Shown here: positions 47,201-61,500 of the stretch, piece after piece | How the letters are laid out: the number at the start of each line of letters is the position of its first letter | How positions within the stretch are numbered: position 1 is the first letter of the stretch | DNA from: Muraenolepis orangiensis | Taxonomy: Eukaryota; Chordata; Actinopteri; Gadiformes; Muraenolepididae | Assembly (NCBI GenBank): GCA_027704905.1 | Contig: JANIIK010000801.1 | Location: forward strand, 5,001 to 69,000 | Length of the DNA stretch: 64,000 bases | Reading direction: 5' to 3' | The notes under the pieces: model-generated | The model's database searches: none | Seen by the model: the letters and a program-made list of their open reading frames with translations, nothing else | Told to the model about the DNA's origin: nothing | Program-made: the position numbers and the translations under genes

Positions 47201-50200
47201 GTTAGCATTGGCTACACTTGGCTAAGTTAGCGTTTGCTACTCTTGGCTACGCTAGCGTTTGATACTCTTGGCAAAGTTATCGTTGGCTACACTGGGCAAT
47301 GTTAGCATTGGCTACCCTTGGCTAAGATAGCGTTGGCTACACTTGGCTAAGTTAGTGTTGGCTACACTTGGCTAAGTTAGCGTTGCTACTCTTGGCTAAG
47401 TTATCATTTGCTACTCTTGGCTAAGCTAGCGTTTGCTACTCTTGGCAATGTTAGCATTGGCTACCCTTGGCTAAGTTAGTGTTGGCTACACTTGGCTAAA
47501 GTAGCGTAGGCTACACTTGGCAATGTTAGAGTAGGCTACCCTTGGCTGTTAGTGTTGGCTACTATTGGCCATGTAAGTGTTTGCTACTCTTGACTAAGTT
47601 AGCATTGGCTACACTTGGCTAAGCTAGCGTTTGATACTCTTGGCAAAGTTAGCGTTGGCTACACTGGGCAATGTTAGCATTGGCTACCCTTGGCAAAGTT
47701 AGCGTTGGCTACACTTGGCTAAGTTAGTCTTGGCTACACTTGGCAATGTTAGCATTGGCTACCCTTGGCTAAGTTAGCGTTGCTACTCTTGGCTAAGTTA
47801 GCATTTGCTACTCTTTGCTAAGCTAGCGTTTGCTACTCTTGGCAAAGTTAGCGTTGGCTACACTGGGCAATGTTAGCATTGGCTAGCCTTGGCTAAGTTA
47901 CCGTTGGCTACACTTGGCTAAGTTATTGTTGGCTACACTTGGCTAAGTTAGCGTTGGCTACACTTGGCAATGTTAGAGTAGGCTACACTTGGCAATGTTA
48001 GCATTGGCTACCCTTGGCTAAGTTAGCGTTGGCTACACTTGGCTAAGTTAGTGTTGCTACTCTTGGCTAAGTTAGCATTTGCTACTCTTGGCTAAGCTAG
48101 CGTTTGCTACTCTTGGCAAAGTTAGCGTTGGCTACACTGGCAATGTTAGCATTGGCTACCCTTGGCTAAGTTAGAGTTGGCTACACTTGGCTAAGTTAGT
48201 GTTGGCTACACTTGGCTAAGTTAGCGTTGGCTACACTTGGCTATGTTAGAGTAGGCTACACTTGGCATGTTAGTATTGGCTACTATTGGCCATGTAAGTG
48301 TTTGCTACCCTTGGCTAAGTTAGCGTTGGCTACTCTTGGCTAAGCTAGCGTTTGATACTCTTGGCAAAGTTAGCGTTGGCTACACTGGGCAATGTTAGCA
48401 TTGGCTACCCTTGGCTATATTAGCGTTGGCTACACTTGGCTAAGTTAGTGTTGGCTACACTTGGCTAAGCTAGCGTTTGCTACTCTTGGCAAAGTTAGCG
48501 TTGGCTACACTTGGCAATGTTAGCATTGGCTACCCTTGGCTAAGTTAGCGTTGGCTACACTTGGCTAAGTTAGCGTTGGCTACACTTGGCTAAGTTAGCG
48601 TTGGCTACACTTGGCTAAGTTAGTCGTTGGCTACACTTGGCAATGTTAGCATTGGCTACCCTTGGCTAAGTTAGCGTTGCTATTCTTGGCTAAGTTAGCA
48701 TTTGCTACTCTTGGCTAAGCTAGCGTTTGCTACTCTTGGCAAAGTTAGCGTTGGCTACACTGGGCAATGTTAGCATTGGCTACCCTTGGCTAAGTTAGCG
48801 TTGGCTACACTTGGCTAAGTTAGTGTTGGCTACACTTGGCTAAGTTAGCGTTGGCTACACTTGGCAATGTTAGAGTAGGCTACACTTGGCTATGTTAGTG
48901 TTGGCTACTATTGGCCATGTAAGTGTTTGCTACTCTTGACTAAGTTAGCATTGGATACACTTGGCTAAGTTAGCGTTGCTACTCTTGGCTAAGTTAGCAT
49001 TTGCTACTCTTGGCTAAGCTAGCGTTGGCTACACTTGGCAATGTTAGCATTGGCTACCCTTGGCAAAGTTAGCGTTGGCTACACTTGGCTAAGTTAATGT
49101 TGCTACTCTTGGCAAAGTTAGCATTTGCTACTCTTGGCTAAGCTAGCGTTTGCTACTCTTGGCAAAGTAAGCGTTGGCTAAACTGGAAAATGTTAGCATT
49201 GGCTACCCTTGGCTAAGTTAGAGTTGGCTACACTTGGCTAAGTTAGTGTTGGCTACACTTGGCTAAGTTAGCGTTGGCTACACTTGGGTATGTTAGAGTA
49301 GGATACACTTGGCTGTTAGTATTGGCTACTATTGGCCATGTAAGTGTTTGCTACTCTTGACTAAGTTAGCATTGGCTACACTTGGCTAAGTTAGCGTTGC
49401 AACTCTTGGCTAAGTTAGCATTTGCTACTTTTGGTTAAGCTAGCGTTTGCTACTCTTGGCAAAGTTAGCGTTGGCTATACTGGGCAATGTTAGCATTGGC
49501 TACCCTTGGCTAAGTTAGCGTTGGCTACATTTGGCTAAGTTGGCGTTGGCTAAACTTGGCTAAGTTAGTGTTGGCTACACTTGGCTAAGTTAGTGTTGGC
49601 TACACTTGGCAATGTTAGCATTGGCTACCCTTGGCTAAGTTAGCGTTGGCTACACTTGGCTAAGTTAGTGTTGGCTACACTTGGCTAAGTTAGCGTTGGC
49701 TACACTTGGGTATGTTAGAGTAGGCTACACTTGGCTATGTTAGTGTTGTCTACACTTGGCAATGTTACATTGGCTACCCTTGGCTAAGTTAGCGTTGGCT
49801 ACACTTGGCTATGTTAGAGTAGGCTACACTTAGCTATGTTAGTGTTGTCTACACTTGGCAACGTTACATTGGCTACCCTTGGCTAAGTTAGCGTTGGCTA
49901 CACTTGGCTATGTTAGAGTAGGCTACACTTGGCTATGTTATTGTTGGCTTCTATTGGCCATGTAAGTGTTTGCTACTCTTGACTAAGTTAGCATTGGCTA
50001 CCCTTGGCTAAGTTAGCGCTGGCTACACTTGGCTAAGTTAGTGTTGGCTACACTTGGCTAAGTTAGCGTTGGCAACATTTGGCTATGTTAGAGTAGGCTA
50101 CACTTGGCTAAGTTAAGTTTGCTACACTTGGCTATGTTAGAGTAGGCTACACTTGGCCATGTAAGTGTTTGCTACTCTTGACAAAGTTAGCATTGGCTAC

Positions 50201-51243
50201 ACTTGGCTAAGTTAGCGTTTGCTACTCTTGGCTACGCTAGCGTTTGATACTCTTGGCAAAGTTATCGTTGGCTACCCTTGGCTAAGTTAGCATTGGCTAG
50301 ACTTGGCTAAGTTAGTGTTGGCTACACTTGGCTAAGTTAGCGTAGGCTACACTTGGCTATGTTAGAGTAGGCTACCCTTGGCTGTTAGTGTTGGCTACTA
50401 TTGGCCATGTAAGTGTTTGCTACTCTTGACTAAGTTAGCATTGGCTACACTTGGCTAAGCTAGCGTTTGATACTCTTGGCAAAGTTAGCGTTGGCTACAC
50501 TGGGCAATGTTAGCATTGGCTACCCTTGGCAAAGTTAGCGTTGGCTACACTTTGCTAAGTTGGCGTTGGCTAAACTTCGCTAAGTTAGTGTTGGCTACAC
50601 TTGGCTAAGTTAGTGTTGGCTACACTTGGCAATGTTAGCATTGGCTACCCTTGGCTAAGTTAGCGTTGCTATTCTTGGCTAAGTTAGCATTTGCTACTCT
50701 TTGCTAAGCTAGCGTTTGCTCTTCTTGGCAAAGTTAGCGTTGGCTACACTGGGCAATGTTAGCATTGGCTACTCTTGGCTAAGTAACCGTTGGCTACACT
50801 TGGCTAAGTTAGTGTTGGCTACACTTGGCTAAGTTAGCGTTGGCTACACTTGGCTATGTTAGAGTAGGCTACACTTGGCTATGTTAGTGTTGGCTACTAT
50901 TGGCCATGTAAGTGTTTGCTACTCTTGACTATGTTAGCATTGGATACACTTGGCAAAGTTAGCGTTGCTACTCTTGGCTAAGCTAGCGTTGGCTACACTT
51001 GGCAATGTTAGCATTGGCTACCCTTGGCAAAGTTAGCGTTGGCTACACTTGGCTAAGTTAGTGTCGCTACTCTTGGCAAAGTTAGCATTTGCTACTCTTG
51101 GCTAAGCTAGCGTTTGCTACTCTTGGCAAAGTAAGCGTTGGCTAAACTGGAAAATGTTAGCATTGGCTACCCTTGGCTAAGTTAGCGTTGGCTACACTTG
51201 GCTAAGTTAGTGTTGGCTACACTTGGCTAAGTTAGCGTTGGCT

Positions 51244-54200
51244 ACACATGGCAATGTTACATTGGCTACCCTTGGCTAAGTTAGCGTTGGCTACACTTGG
51301 CTATGTTAGAGTAGGCTACACTTGGCTATGTTAGTGTTGTCTACACTTGGCAACGTTACATTGGCTACCCTTGGCTAAGTTAGCGTTGGCTACACTTGGC
51401 TATGTTAGAGTAGGCTACACTTGGCTATGTTAGTGTTGTCTACACTTGGCAACGTTACATTGGCTACCCTTGGCTAAGTTAGCGTTGGCTACACTTCGCT
51501 AAGTTAGTGTTGGCTACCTTGGCTAAGTTAGCGTTGGCTACTCTTGGCTAAGCTAGCGTTTGATACTCTTGGCAAAGTTAGCGTTGGCTATACTGGGCAA
51601 TGTTAGCATTGGCTACCCTTGGCTAAGTTAGCGTTGGCTACACTTGGCTAAGTTAGTGTTGGCTACACTTGGCTAAGCTAGCGTTTGCTACTCTTGGCAA
51701 AGTTAGCGTTGGCTACACATGGCAATGTTAGCATTGGCTACCTTGGCTAAGTTAGCGTTGGCTACACTTGGCTAAGTTAGTGTTGGCTACCCTTGGCTAA
51801 GTTAGCGTTGGCTACACTTGGCTAAGTTAGTGTTGGCTACACTTGGCTAAGCTAGCGTTTGCTACTCTTGGCAAAGTTAGCGTTGTCTACACTGGGCAAT
51901 GTTAGCATTGGCTACCCTTGGCTAAGTTAGCGTTGGCTACACTTGGCTAAGTTAGTGTTGGCTACACTTGGCTAAGTTAGCGTTGGCTACACTTGGCTAT
52001 GTTAGAGTAGGCTACATTTGGCTAAGTTAAGTTTGCTACACTTGGCTATGTTAGAGTAGGCTACACTTGGCCATGTAAGTGTTTGCTACTCTTGGCAACG
52101 TTAGCATTGGCTACACTTGGCTAAGTTAGCGTTTGCTACTCTTGGCTACGCTAGCGTTTGATACTCTTGGCAAAGTTATCGTTGGCTACACTGGGCAATG
52201 TTAGCATTGGCTACACTTGGCTAAGTTAGCGTTGGCTACACTTGGCTAAGTTAGCATTTGCAACTCTTGGCTAAGCTAGCGTTTGCTACTCTTGGCAATG
52301 TTAGCATTGGCTACCCTTGGCTAAGTTAGCATTGGCTACACTTGGCTAAGTTAGTGTTGGCTACACTTGGCTAAGTTAGCGTTGGCTACGCTTGGCTATG
52401 TTAGAGTAGGCTACACTTGGCTGTTAGTGTTGGCTACTATTGGCCATGTAAGTGTTTGCTACTCTTGACTAAGTTAGCATTGGCTACACTTGGCTAAGCT
52501 AGCGTTTGATACTCTTGGCAAAGTTAGCGTTGGCTACACTGGGCAATGTTAGCATTGGCTACCCTTGGCAAAGTTAGCGTTGGCTACACTTGGCTAAGTT
52601 GGCGTTGGCTAAACTTCGCTAAGTTAGTGTTGGCTACACTTGGCTAAGTTAGTGTTGGCTACACTTGGCAATGTTAGCATTGGCTACCCTTGGCTAAGTT
52701 AGCGTTGCTACTCTTGGCTAAGTTAGCATTTGCTACTCTTGGCTAAGCTAGCGTTTGCTACTCTTGGCAAAGTTAGCGTTGGCTACACTGGGCAATGTTA
52801 GCATTGGCTACTCTTGGCTAAGTAAGCGTTGGCTACACTTGGCTAAGTTAGTGTTGGCTACACTTGGCTAAGTTAGCGTTGGCTACACTTGGCTATGTTA
52901 GAGTAGGCTACACTTGGCTATGTTAGTGTTGGCTACTATTGGCCATGTAAGTGTTTGCTACTCTTGACTAAGTTAGCATTGGCTACACTTGGCTAAGTTA
53001 GCGTTGCTACTCTTGGCTAAGCTAGCGTTGGCTACACTTGGCAATGTTAGCATTGGCTACCCTTGGCAAAGTTAGCGTTGGCTACACTTGGCTAAGTTAG
53101 TGTCGCTACTCTTGGCAAAGTTAGCATTTGCTACTCTTGGCTAAGCTAGCGTTTGCTACTCTTGGCTAAGCTAGCGTTGGCTACACTTGGCAATGTTAGC
53201 ATTGGCTACCCTTGGCTAAGTTAGCATTGGCTACACTTGGCTAAGTTAGTGTCGCTACTCTTGGCAAAGTTAGCATTTGCTACTCTTGGCTAAGCTAGCG
53301 TTTGCTACTCATGGCAAAGTTAGCGTTGGCTAAACTGGAAATGTTAGCATTGGCTACCCTTGGCTAAGTTAGCGTTGGCTACACTTGGCTAAGTTAGTGT
53401 TGGCTACACTTGGCTAAGTTAGCGTTGGCTACACATGGCAATGTTACATTGGCTACCCTTGGCTAAGTTAGCGTTGGCTACACTTGGCTATGTTAGAGTA
53501 GGCTACACTTGGCTATGTTAGTGTTGTCTACACTTGGCAACGTTACATTGGCTACCCTTGGCTAAGTTAGCGTTGGCTACACTTGGCTATGTTAGAGTAG
53601 GCTACACTTGGCTATGTTAGTGTTGTCTACACTTGGCAACGTTACATTGGCTACCCTTGGCTAAGTTAGCGTTGGCTACACTTGGCTAAGTTAGTGTTGG
53701 CTACCCTTGGCTAAGTTAGCGTTGGCTACTCTTGGCTAAGCTAGCGTTTGATACTCTTGGCAAAGTTAGCGTTGGCTATACTGGGCAATGTTAGCATTGG
53801 CTACCCTTGGCTAAGTTAGCGTTGGCTACACTTGGCTAAGTTAGTGTTGGCTACACTTGGCTAAGCTAGCGTTTGCTACTCTTGGCAAAGTTAGCGTTGG
53901 CTACACATGGCAATGTTAGCATTGGCTACCCTTGGCTAAGTTAGCGTTGGCTACACTTGGCTAAGTTAGTGTTGGCTACCCTTGGCTAAGTTAGCGTTGG
54001 CTACACTTGGCTAAGTTAGTGTTGGCTACACTTGGCTAAGCTAGCGTTTGCTACTCTTGGCAAAGTTAGCGTTGTCTACACTGGGCAATGTTAGCATTGG
54101 CTACCCTTGGCTAAGTTAGCGTTGGCTACACTTGGCTAAGTTAGTGTTGGCTACACTTGGCTAAGTTAGCGTTGGCAACATTTGGCTATGTTAGAGTAGG

Positions 54201-55470
54201 CTACACTTGGCTAAGTTAAAGTTTGCTACACTTGGCTATGTTAGAGTAGGCTACACTTGGCCATGCAAGTGTTTGCTACTCTTGACAAAGTTAGCATTGG
54301 CTACACTTGGCTAAGTTAGCGTTTGCTACTCTTGGCTACGCTAGCGTTTGATACTCTTGGCAAAGTTATCGTTGGCTACACTGGGCAATGTTAGCATTGG
54401 CTACCCTTGGCTAAGTTAGCGTTGGCTACACTTGGCTAAGTTAGTGTTGGCTACACTTGGCTAAGTTAGCGTTGCTACTCTTGGCTAAGTTAGCATTTGC
54501 AACTCTTGGCTAAGCTAGCGTTTGCTACTCTTGGAAATGTTAGCATTGGCTACCCTTGGCTAAGTTAGCATTGGCTAGACTTGGCTAAGTTAGTGTTGGC
54601 TACACTTGGCTAAGTTAGCGTAGGCTACGCTTGGCTATGTTAGAGTAGGCTACCCTTGGCTGTTAGTGTTGGCTACTATTGGCCATGTAAGTGTTTGCTA
54701 CTCTTGACTAAGTTAGCATTGGCTACACTTGGCTAAGCTAGCGTTTGATACTCTTGGCAAAGTTAGCGTTAGCTACACTGGGCAATGTTAGCATTGGCTA
54801 CCCTTGGCAAAGTTAGCGTTGGCTACACTTTGCTAAGTTGGCGTTGGCTACACTTCGCTAAGTTAGTGTTGGCTACACTTGGCTAAGTTAGCGTTGCTAC
54901 TCTTGGCTAAGTTAGCATTTGCTACTCTTTGCTAAGCTAGCGTTTGCTCTTCTTGGCAAAGTTAGCGTTGGCTACACTGGGCAATGTTAGCATTGGCTAC
55001 TCTTGGCTAAGTAACCGTTGGCTACACTTGGCAAGTTAGTGTTGGCTACACTTGGCTAAGTTAGCGTTGGCTACACTTGGCTATGTTAGAGTAGGCTACA
55101 CTTGGCTATGTTAGTGTTGGCTACTATTGGCAATGTAAGTGTTTGCTACTCTTGACTAAGTTAGCATTGGATACACTTGGCAAAGTTAGCGTTGCTACTC
55201 TTGGCTAAGCTAGCGTTGGCTACACTTGGCAATGTTAGCATTGGCTACCCTTGGCAAAGTTAGCGTTGGCTACACTTGGCTAAGTTAGTGTCGCTACTCT
55301 TGGCAAAGTTAGCATTTGCTACTCTTGGCTAAGCTAGCGTTTGCTACTCTTGGCAAAGTAAGCGTTGGCTAAACTGGAAAATGTTAGCATTGGCTACCCT
55401 TGGCTATGTTAGCGTTGGCTACACTTGGCTAAGTTAGTGTTGGCTACACTTGGCTAAGTTAGCGTTGGCT
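51244..55470 (+). repeat. 2.0-2.2-kb higher-order repeat, 2 copies
   Basis: The ACACATGGCAATGTTACATTG variant occurs at 51244, 53431 and 55471, spacings of 2187 and 2040 bp, with the same order of variants between them (GGCTATACTGGGC, second ACACATGG, CTACGCTAGCG, GTGTCGCTAC). The length difference is close to six monomers. Confidence 0.65.
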
Positions 55471-56858
55471 ACACATGGCAATGTTACATTGGCTACCCTT
55501 GGCTAAGTTAGCGTTGGCTACACTTGGCTATGTTAGAGTAGGCTACACTTGGCTATGTTAGTGTTGTCTACACTTGGCAACGTTACATTGGCTACCCTTG
55601 GCTAAGTTAGCGTTGGCTACACTTGGCTATGTTAGAGTAGGCTACACTTGGCTAAGTTAGTGTTGCTACTCTTGGCAAAGTTAGCATTTGCTACTCTTGG
55701 CTAAGCTAGCGTTTGCTACTCTTGGCAAAGTAAGCGTTGGCTAAACTGGAAAATGTTAGCATTGGCTACCCTTGGCTAAGTTAGCGTTGGCTACACTTGG
55801 CTAAGTTAGTGTTGGCTACACTTTGCTAAGTTAGCGTTGGCTACACTTGGCTATGTTAGAGTAGGATACACTTGGCTGTTAGTGTTGGCTACTATTGGCC
55901 ATGTAAGTGTTTGCTACTCTTGACTAAGTTAGCATTGGCTACACTTGGCTAAGTTAGCGTTGCAACTCTTGGCTAAGTTAGCATTTGCTACTCTTGATTA
56001 AGCTAGCGTTTGCTACTCTTGGCAAAGTTAGCGTTGTCTACACTGGGCAATGTTAGCATTGGCTAACCTTGGCTAAGTTAGCGTTGGCTACACTTGGCTA
56101 AGTTGGCGTTGGCTAAACTTGGCTAAGTTGGTGTTGGCTACACTTGGCTAAGTTAGCGTTGGCTACACATGGCAATGTTACATTGGCTACCCTTGGCTAA
56201 GTTAGCGTTGGCTACACTTGGCTATGTTAGAGTAGGCTACACTTGGCTATGTTAGTGTTGTCTACACTTGGCAACGTTACATTGGCTACCCTTGGCTAAG
56301 TTAGCGTTGGCTACACTTGGCTATGTTAGAGTAGGCTACACTTGGCTAAGTTAGTGTTGCTACTCTTGGCAAAGTTAGCATTTGCTACTCTTGGCTAAGC
56401 TAGCGTTTGCTACTCTTGGCAAAGTAAGCGTTGGCTAAACTGGAAAATGTTAGCATTGGCTACCCTTGGCTAAGTTAGCGTTGGCTACACTTGGCTAAGT
56501 TAGTGTTGGCTACACTTTGCTAAGTTAGCGTTGGCTACACTTGGCTATGTTAGAGTAGGATACACTTGGCTGTTAGTGTTGGCTACTATTGGCCATGTAA
56601 GTGTTTGCTACTCTTGACTAAGTTAGCATTGGCTACACTTGGCTAAGTTAGCGTTGCAACTCTTGGCTAAGTTAGCATTTGCTACTCTTGATTAAGCTAG
56701 CGTTTGCTACTCTTGGCAAAGTTAGCGTTGTCTACACTGGGCAATGTTAGCATTGGCTAACCTTGGCTAAGTTAGCGTTGGCTACACTTGGCTAAGTTGG
56801 CGTTGGCTAAACTTGGCTAAGTTGGTGTTGGCTACACTTGGCTAAGTTAGTGTTGGCT
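55471..56858 (+). repeat. 694-bp tandem duplication
   Basis: The ACACATGGCAATG variant at 55471 recurs at 56165, and CTAAACTGGAAAATG at 55741 recurs at 56435, both 694 bp apart; the blocks look identical by eye over this length, which points to a very recent duplication. Confidence 0.75.
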
Positions 56859-57920
56859 ACACTTGGCAATGTTAGCATTGGCTACCCTTGGCTAAGTTAG
56901 CGTTGGCTACACTTGGCTAAGTTAGCGTTGGCTACACTTGGCTAAGTTAGTGTTGGCTACACTTGGCTAAGTTAGCGTTGGCTACACTTGGCGAAGTTAA
57001 AGTTTGCTACACTTGGCTATGTTAGAGTAGGCTACACTTGGCCATGTAAGTGTTTACTACTCTTGACAAAGTTAGCATTGGCTACACTTGGCTAAGTTAG
57101 CGTTGCTACTCTTGGCTAAGTTAGCATTTGCTACTCTTGGCTACGCTAGCGTTTGATACTCTTGGCAAAGTTATCGTTGGCTACACTGGGCAATGTTACC
57201 ATTGGCTACCCTTGGCTAAGTTAGCGTTGGCTACACTTGGCTAAGTTAGTGTTGGCTACACTTGGCTAAGTTGGCGTTGGCTAAACTTGGCTAAGTTAGT
57301 GTTGGCTACCCTTGGCTAAGTTAGTGTTGGCTACACTTGGCAATGTTAGCATTGGCTACCCTTGGCTAAGTTAGCGTTGGCTACACTTGGCTAAGTTAGT
57401 GTTGGCTACACTTGGCTAAGTTAGCGTTGGCTACACTTGGCTATGTTACAGTAGGCTGCACTTGGCTATGTTAGTGTTGTCTACACTTGGCAACGTTACA
57501 TTGGCTACCCTTGGCTAAGTTAGCGTTGGCTACACTTGGCTAAGTTACCGTTGGCTACACTTGGCTATGTTAGAGTAGGCTACACTTGGCTATGTTAGTG
57601 TTGGCTACTATTGGCCATGTAAGTGTTTGCTACTCTTGACTAAGTTAGCATTGGCTACACTTGGCTAAGTTAGCGTTGCTACTCTTGGCTAAGTTAGCAT
57701 TTGCTACTCTTGGCTATGCTAGCGTTTGCTACTCTTGGCAAAGTTAGCGTTGGCTACACTGGGCAATGTTAGCATTGGCTACCCTTGGCTAAGTTACCGT
57801 TGGCTACACTTGGCTAAGTTAGTGTTGGCTACACTTGGCTAAGTTAGCGTTGGCTACACTTGGCTATGTTAGAGTAGGCTACACTTGGCTATGTTAGTGT
57901 TGTCTACTATTGGCCATGTA

Positions 57921-58020
57921 AGTGTTGCTACTCTTGACTAAGTTAGCATTGCTACACTTGGCTATGTAGAGTAGGCTACACTTGCTATGTAGTGTGCTAC
58001 TATGGCCATGTAGTGTTGCT
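57921..58020 (+). other. Homopolymer-contracted satellite patch
   Basis: Within about 100 bp nearly every short homopolymer has lost one base relative to the variants seen elsewhere: GCATTGCTAC, CTATGTAGAG, CTTGCTATGTAGTGTGCTAC, CTATGGCCATGTAGTG. Substitutions are almost absent, which points to consensus error more than to decay. Confidence 0.6.
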
Positions 58021-58599
58021 ACTCTTGACTAAGTTAGCATTGGCTACACTTGGCTAAGTTAGCGTTGCTACTCTTGGCTAAGTTAGCATTTGCTACTCTT
58101 GGCTAAGCTAGCGTTTGCTACTCCTTGCAAAGTTAGCGTTGGCTACCCTTGGCTAAATTAGCGTTGGCTACACTTGGCTAAGTTGGCGTTGGCTAAACTT
58201 GGCTAAGTTAGTGTTGGCTACACTTGGCTAAGTTAGTGTTGGCTACACTTGGCAATGTTAGCATTGGCTACCCTTGGCTAAGTTAGCGTTGGCTACACTT
58301 GGCTAAGTTAGTGTTGGCTACACTTGGCTAAGTTAGCGTTGGCTACACTTGGGTATGTTAGAGTAGGCTACACTTGGCAATGTTAGTGTTGTCTACACTT
58401 GGCAATGTTACATTGGCTACCCTTGGCTAAGTTAGCGTTGGCAAAACACTTGGCTATGTTAGAGTAGGCTACACTTGGCTATGTTAGTGTTGTCTACACT
58501 TGGCAACGTTACATTGGCAACCCTTGGCTAAGTTAGCGTTGGCTACATTTGGCTATGTTAGAGTAGGCTACACTTGGCTATGTTATTGTTGGCTACTAT

Positions 58600-61500
58600 T
58601 GGCCATGTAAGTGTTTGCTACTCTTGACTAAGTTAGCGTTGGCTACACTTGGCTATGTTAGAGTAGGCTACACTTGGCCAAGTTAGTATTGTCTACACTT
58701 GGCAACGTTACATTGGCTACCCTTAGCTAAGTTAGCGTTGGCTACACTTGGCTATGTTAGAGTAGACTACACTTTGCTATGTTAGTGTTGGCTACTATTG
58801 GCCATGTAAGTGTTTGCTACTCTTGACTAAGTTAGCATTGGCTACACTTGGCTAAGTTAGCGTTGCTACTCTTGGCTAAGTCAGCATTGGCTACTCTTGG
58901 CTAAGCTAGCGTTTGCTACTCCTTGCAATGTTAGCGTTGGCTAAACTGGAAAATGTTAGCATTGGCTACCCTTGGCTAAGTTAGCGTTGGCTACACTTGG
59001 CTAAGTTAATGTTGGCTACACTTGGCTAAGTTAGCGTTGGCTACACTGGGCTATGTTAGAGTAGGCTACACTTGGCTGTTAGTGTTGGCTACTATTGGCC
59101 ATGTAAGTGTTTGCTACTCTTGACTAAGTTAGCATTGGCTACACTTGGCTAAGTTAGCGTTGCTACTCTTGGTTAAGCTAGCGTTTGCTACTCTTGGCAA
59201 AGTTAGCGTTGGCTACACTGGGCAATGTTAGCATTGGCTACCCTTGGCTAAATTAGCGTTGGCTACACTTGGCTATGTTAGAGTAGGCTACACTTGGGTA
59301 TGTTAATGTTGGCTACTATTGTCCATATAAGTGTTTGCTACTCTTGACTAAGTTAGCGTTGGCTACACTTGGCTATGTTAGAGTAGGCTACACTTGGCTA
59401 TGTTAGTGTTGTCTACACTTGGCAACGTTAAATTGGCTACCCTTGGCTAAGTTAGCGTTGGCTACACTTGGCTAAGTTAGTGTTGGCTACCCTTGGCTAA
59501 GTTAGCGTTGGCTACTCTTGGCTAAGCTAGCGTTTGATACTCTTGGCAAAGTTAGCGTTGGCTATACTGGGCAATGTTAGCATTGGCTACCCTTGGCTAA
59601 GTTAGCGTTGGTTACACTTGGCTAAGTTAGTGTTGGCTACACTTGGCTAAGCTAGCGTTTGCTACTCTTGGCAATGTTAGCGTTGGCTACACACGGCAAT
59701 GTTAGCATTGGCTACCCTTGGCTATGTTAGCGTTGGCTACACTTGGCTAAGTTAGTGTTGGCTACCCTTGGCTAAGTTAGCGTTGGCTACACTTGGCTAA
59801 GTTAGTGTTGGCTACCCTTGGCTAAGTTAGCGTTGGCTACACTTGGCTAAGTTAGTGTTGGCTACACTTGGCTAAGTTAGCGTTGGCTACACTTGGCTAT
59901 GTTAGAGTAGGCTACACTTGGCTATGTTAGTGTTGTCTACACTTGGCAACGTTACATTGGCAACCCTTGGCTAAGTTAGCATTGGCTACACTTGGCTATT
60001 ATAGAGTAAGCTACACTTGGCTATGTTAGTGTTGGCTACTATTGGCCATGTAAGTGTTTGCTACTCTTGCCTAAGTTAGCATTGGCTACATTTAGCTAAG
60101 TTAGCGTTGCTATTCTTGGCTAAGATAGCATTTGCTACTCTTGGCTAAGCTAGCGTTTGCTACTCTTGGCAAAGTTAGCTTTGGCTACACTGCGCAATGT
60201 TAGCATTGGCTACCCTTGGCTAAGTAACCGTTGGCTACACTTGGCTAAGTTAGTGTTGGCTACACTTGGCTTTGTTAGCGTTGGCTACACTGGCTGTTGA
60301 GTGGCTACACTTGGCTATGTTAGTGTTGTCTACTATTGGCCATGTAAGTGTTTGCTACTCTTGGCAAAGTTAGCGTTGGCTACACTTGGCAATGTTAGCA
60401 TTGGCTACACTTGGCTAAGTTAGCGTTGGCTACACTTGGCTAAGTTAGTGTTGGCTACCCTTGGCTAAGTTAGCGTTGGCTACACTTGGCTAAGTTAGTG
60501 TTGGCTACACTTGGCTATGTTAGAGTAGGCTACACTTGGCTAAGTTAAAGTTTGCTACACTTGGCTATGTTAGAGTAGGCTACACTTGGCTATGTTAGTG
60601 TTGGCTACACTTGGCTATGTTAGAGTAGGCTACACTTGGCTAAGTTAAAGTTTGCTACACTTGGCTATGTTAGAGTAGACTACACTTGGCCTTGTAATTG
60701 TTTACTACTCTTGGCTAAGTTAGCATTGGCGACACTTGGCTAAGTTAGCGTTGCTACTCTTGGCTAAGTTAGCATTTGCTACTCTTGGCTACGCTAGTGT
60801 TTGATACTCTTGGCAAAGTTATCGTTGGCTACACTGGGCATTGTTAGCATTGGCTACCCTTGGCTAAGTTAGCGTTGGCTACACTTGGCTAAGTTAGTGT
60901 TGGCTACACTTGGCTAAGTTGGCGTTGGCTAAACTTGGCTAAGTTAGTGTTGGCTACCCTTGGCTAAGTTAGTGTTGGCTACACTTGGCAATGTTAGCAT
61001 TGGCTACCCTTGGCTATGTTAGCATTGGCTACACTTGGCTAAGTTAGTGTTGGCTACACTTGGCTAAGTTAGCGTTGGCTACACTTGGCTATGTTAGAGT
61101 AGGCTACTGCTGTAGTGGCTACTTGCAGTATGCTACCTTGCTAAGTTGTTGGCTACACTTGGCTAAGTTAGCGTTGGCTACACTTGGCTATGTTAGAGTA
61201 GGCTACACTTGGCTGTTAGTGTTGGCTACTATTGGCCATGTAAGTGTTTGCTACTCTTGACTAAGTTAGCATTGGCTACACTTGGCTAAGTTAGCGTTGC
61301 TACTCTTGGCTAAGTTAGCATTTGCTACTCTTGGCTAAGCTAGCGTTTGCTACTCTTGGCAAAGTTAGCGTTGGCTACACTGGGCAATGTTAGCATTGGC
61401 TACCCTTGGCTAAGTTAGCGTTGGCTACACTTGGCTAAGTTAGTGTTGGCTACACTTGGCTAATGTTAGCGTTGGCTACACTTGGCTATGTTAGCAGTTG

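Noticed and set aside
61060..61260. 66-codon frame in the satellite
   Set aside because: It translates the 25-bp repeat and stays open only because the monomers there are irregular.
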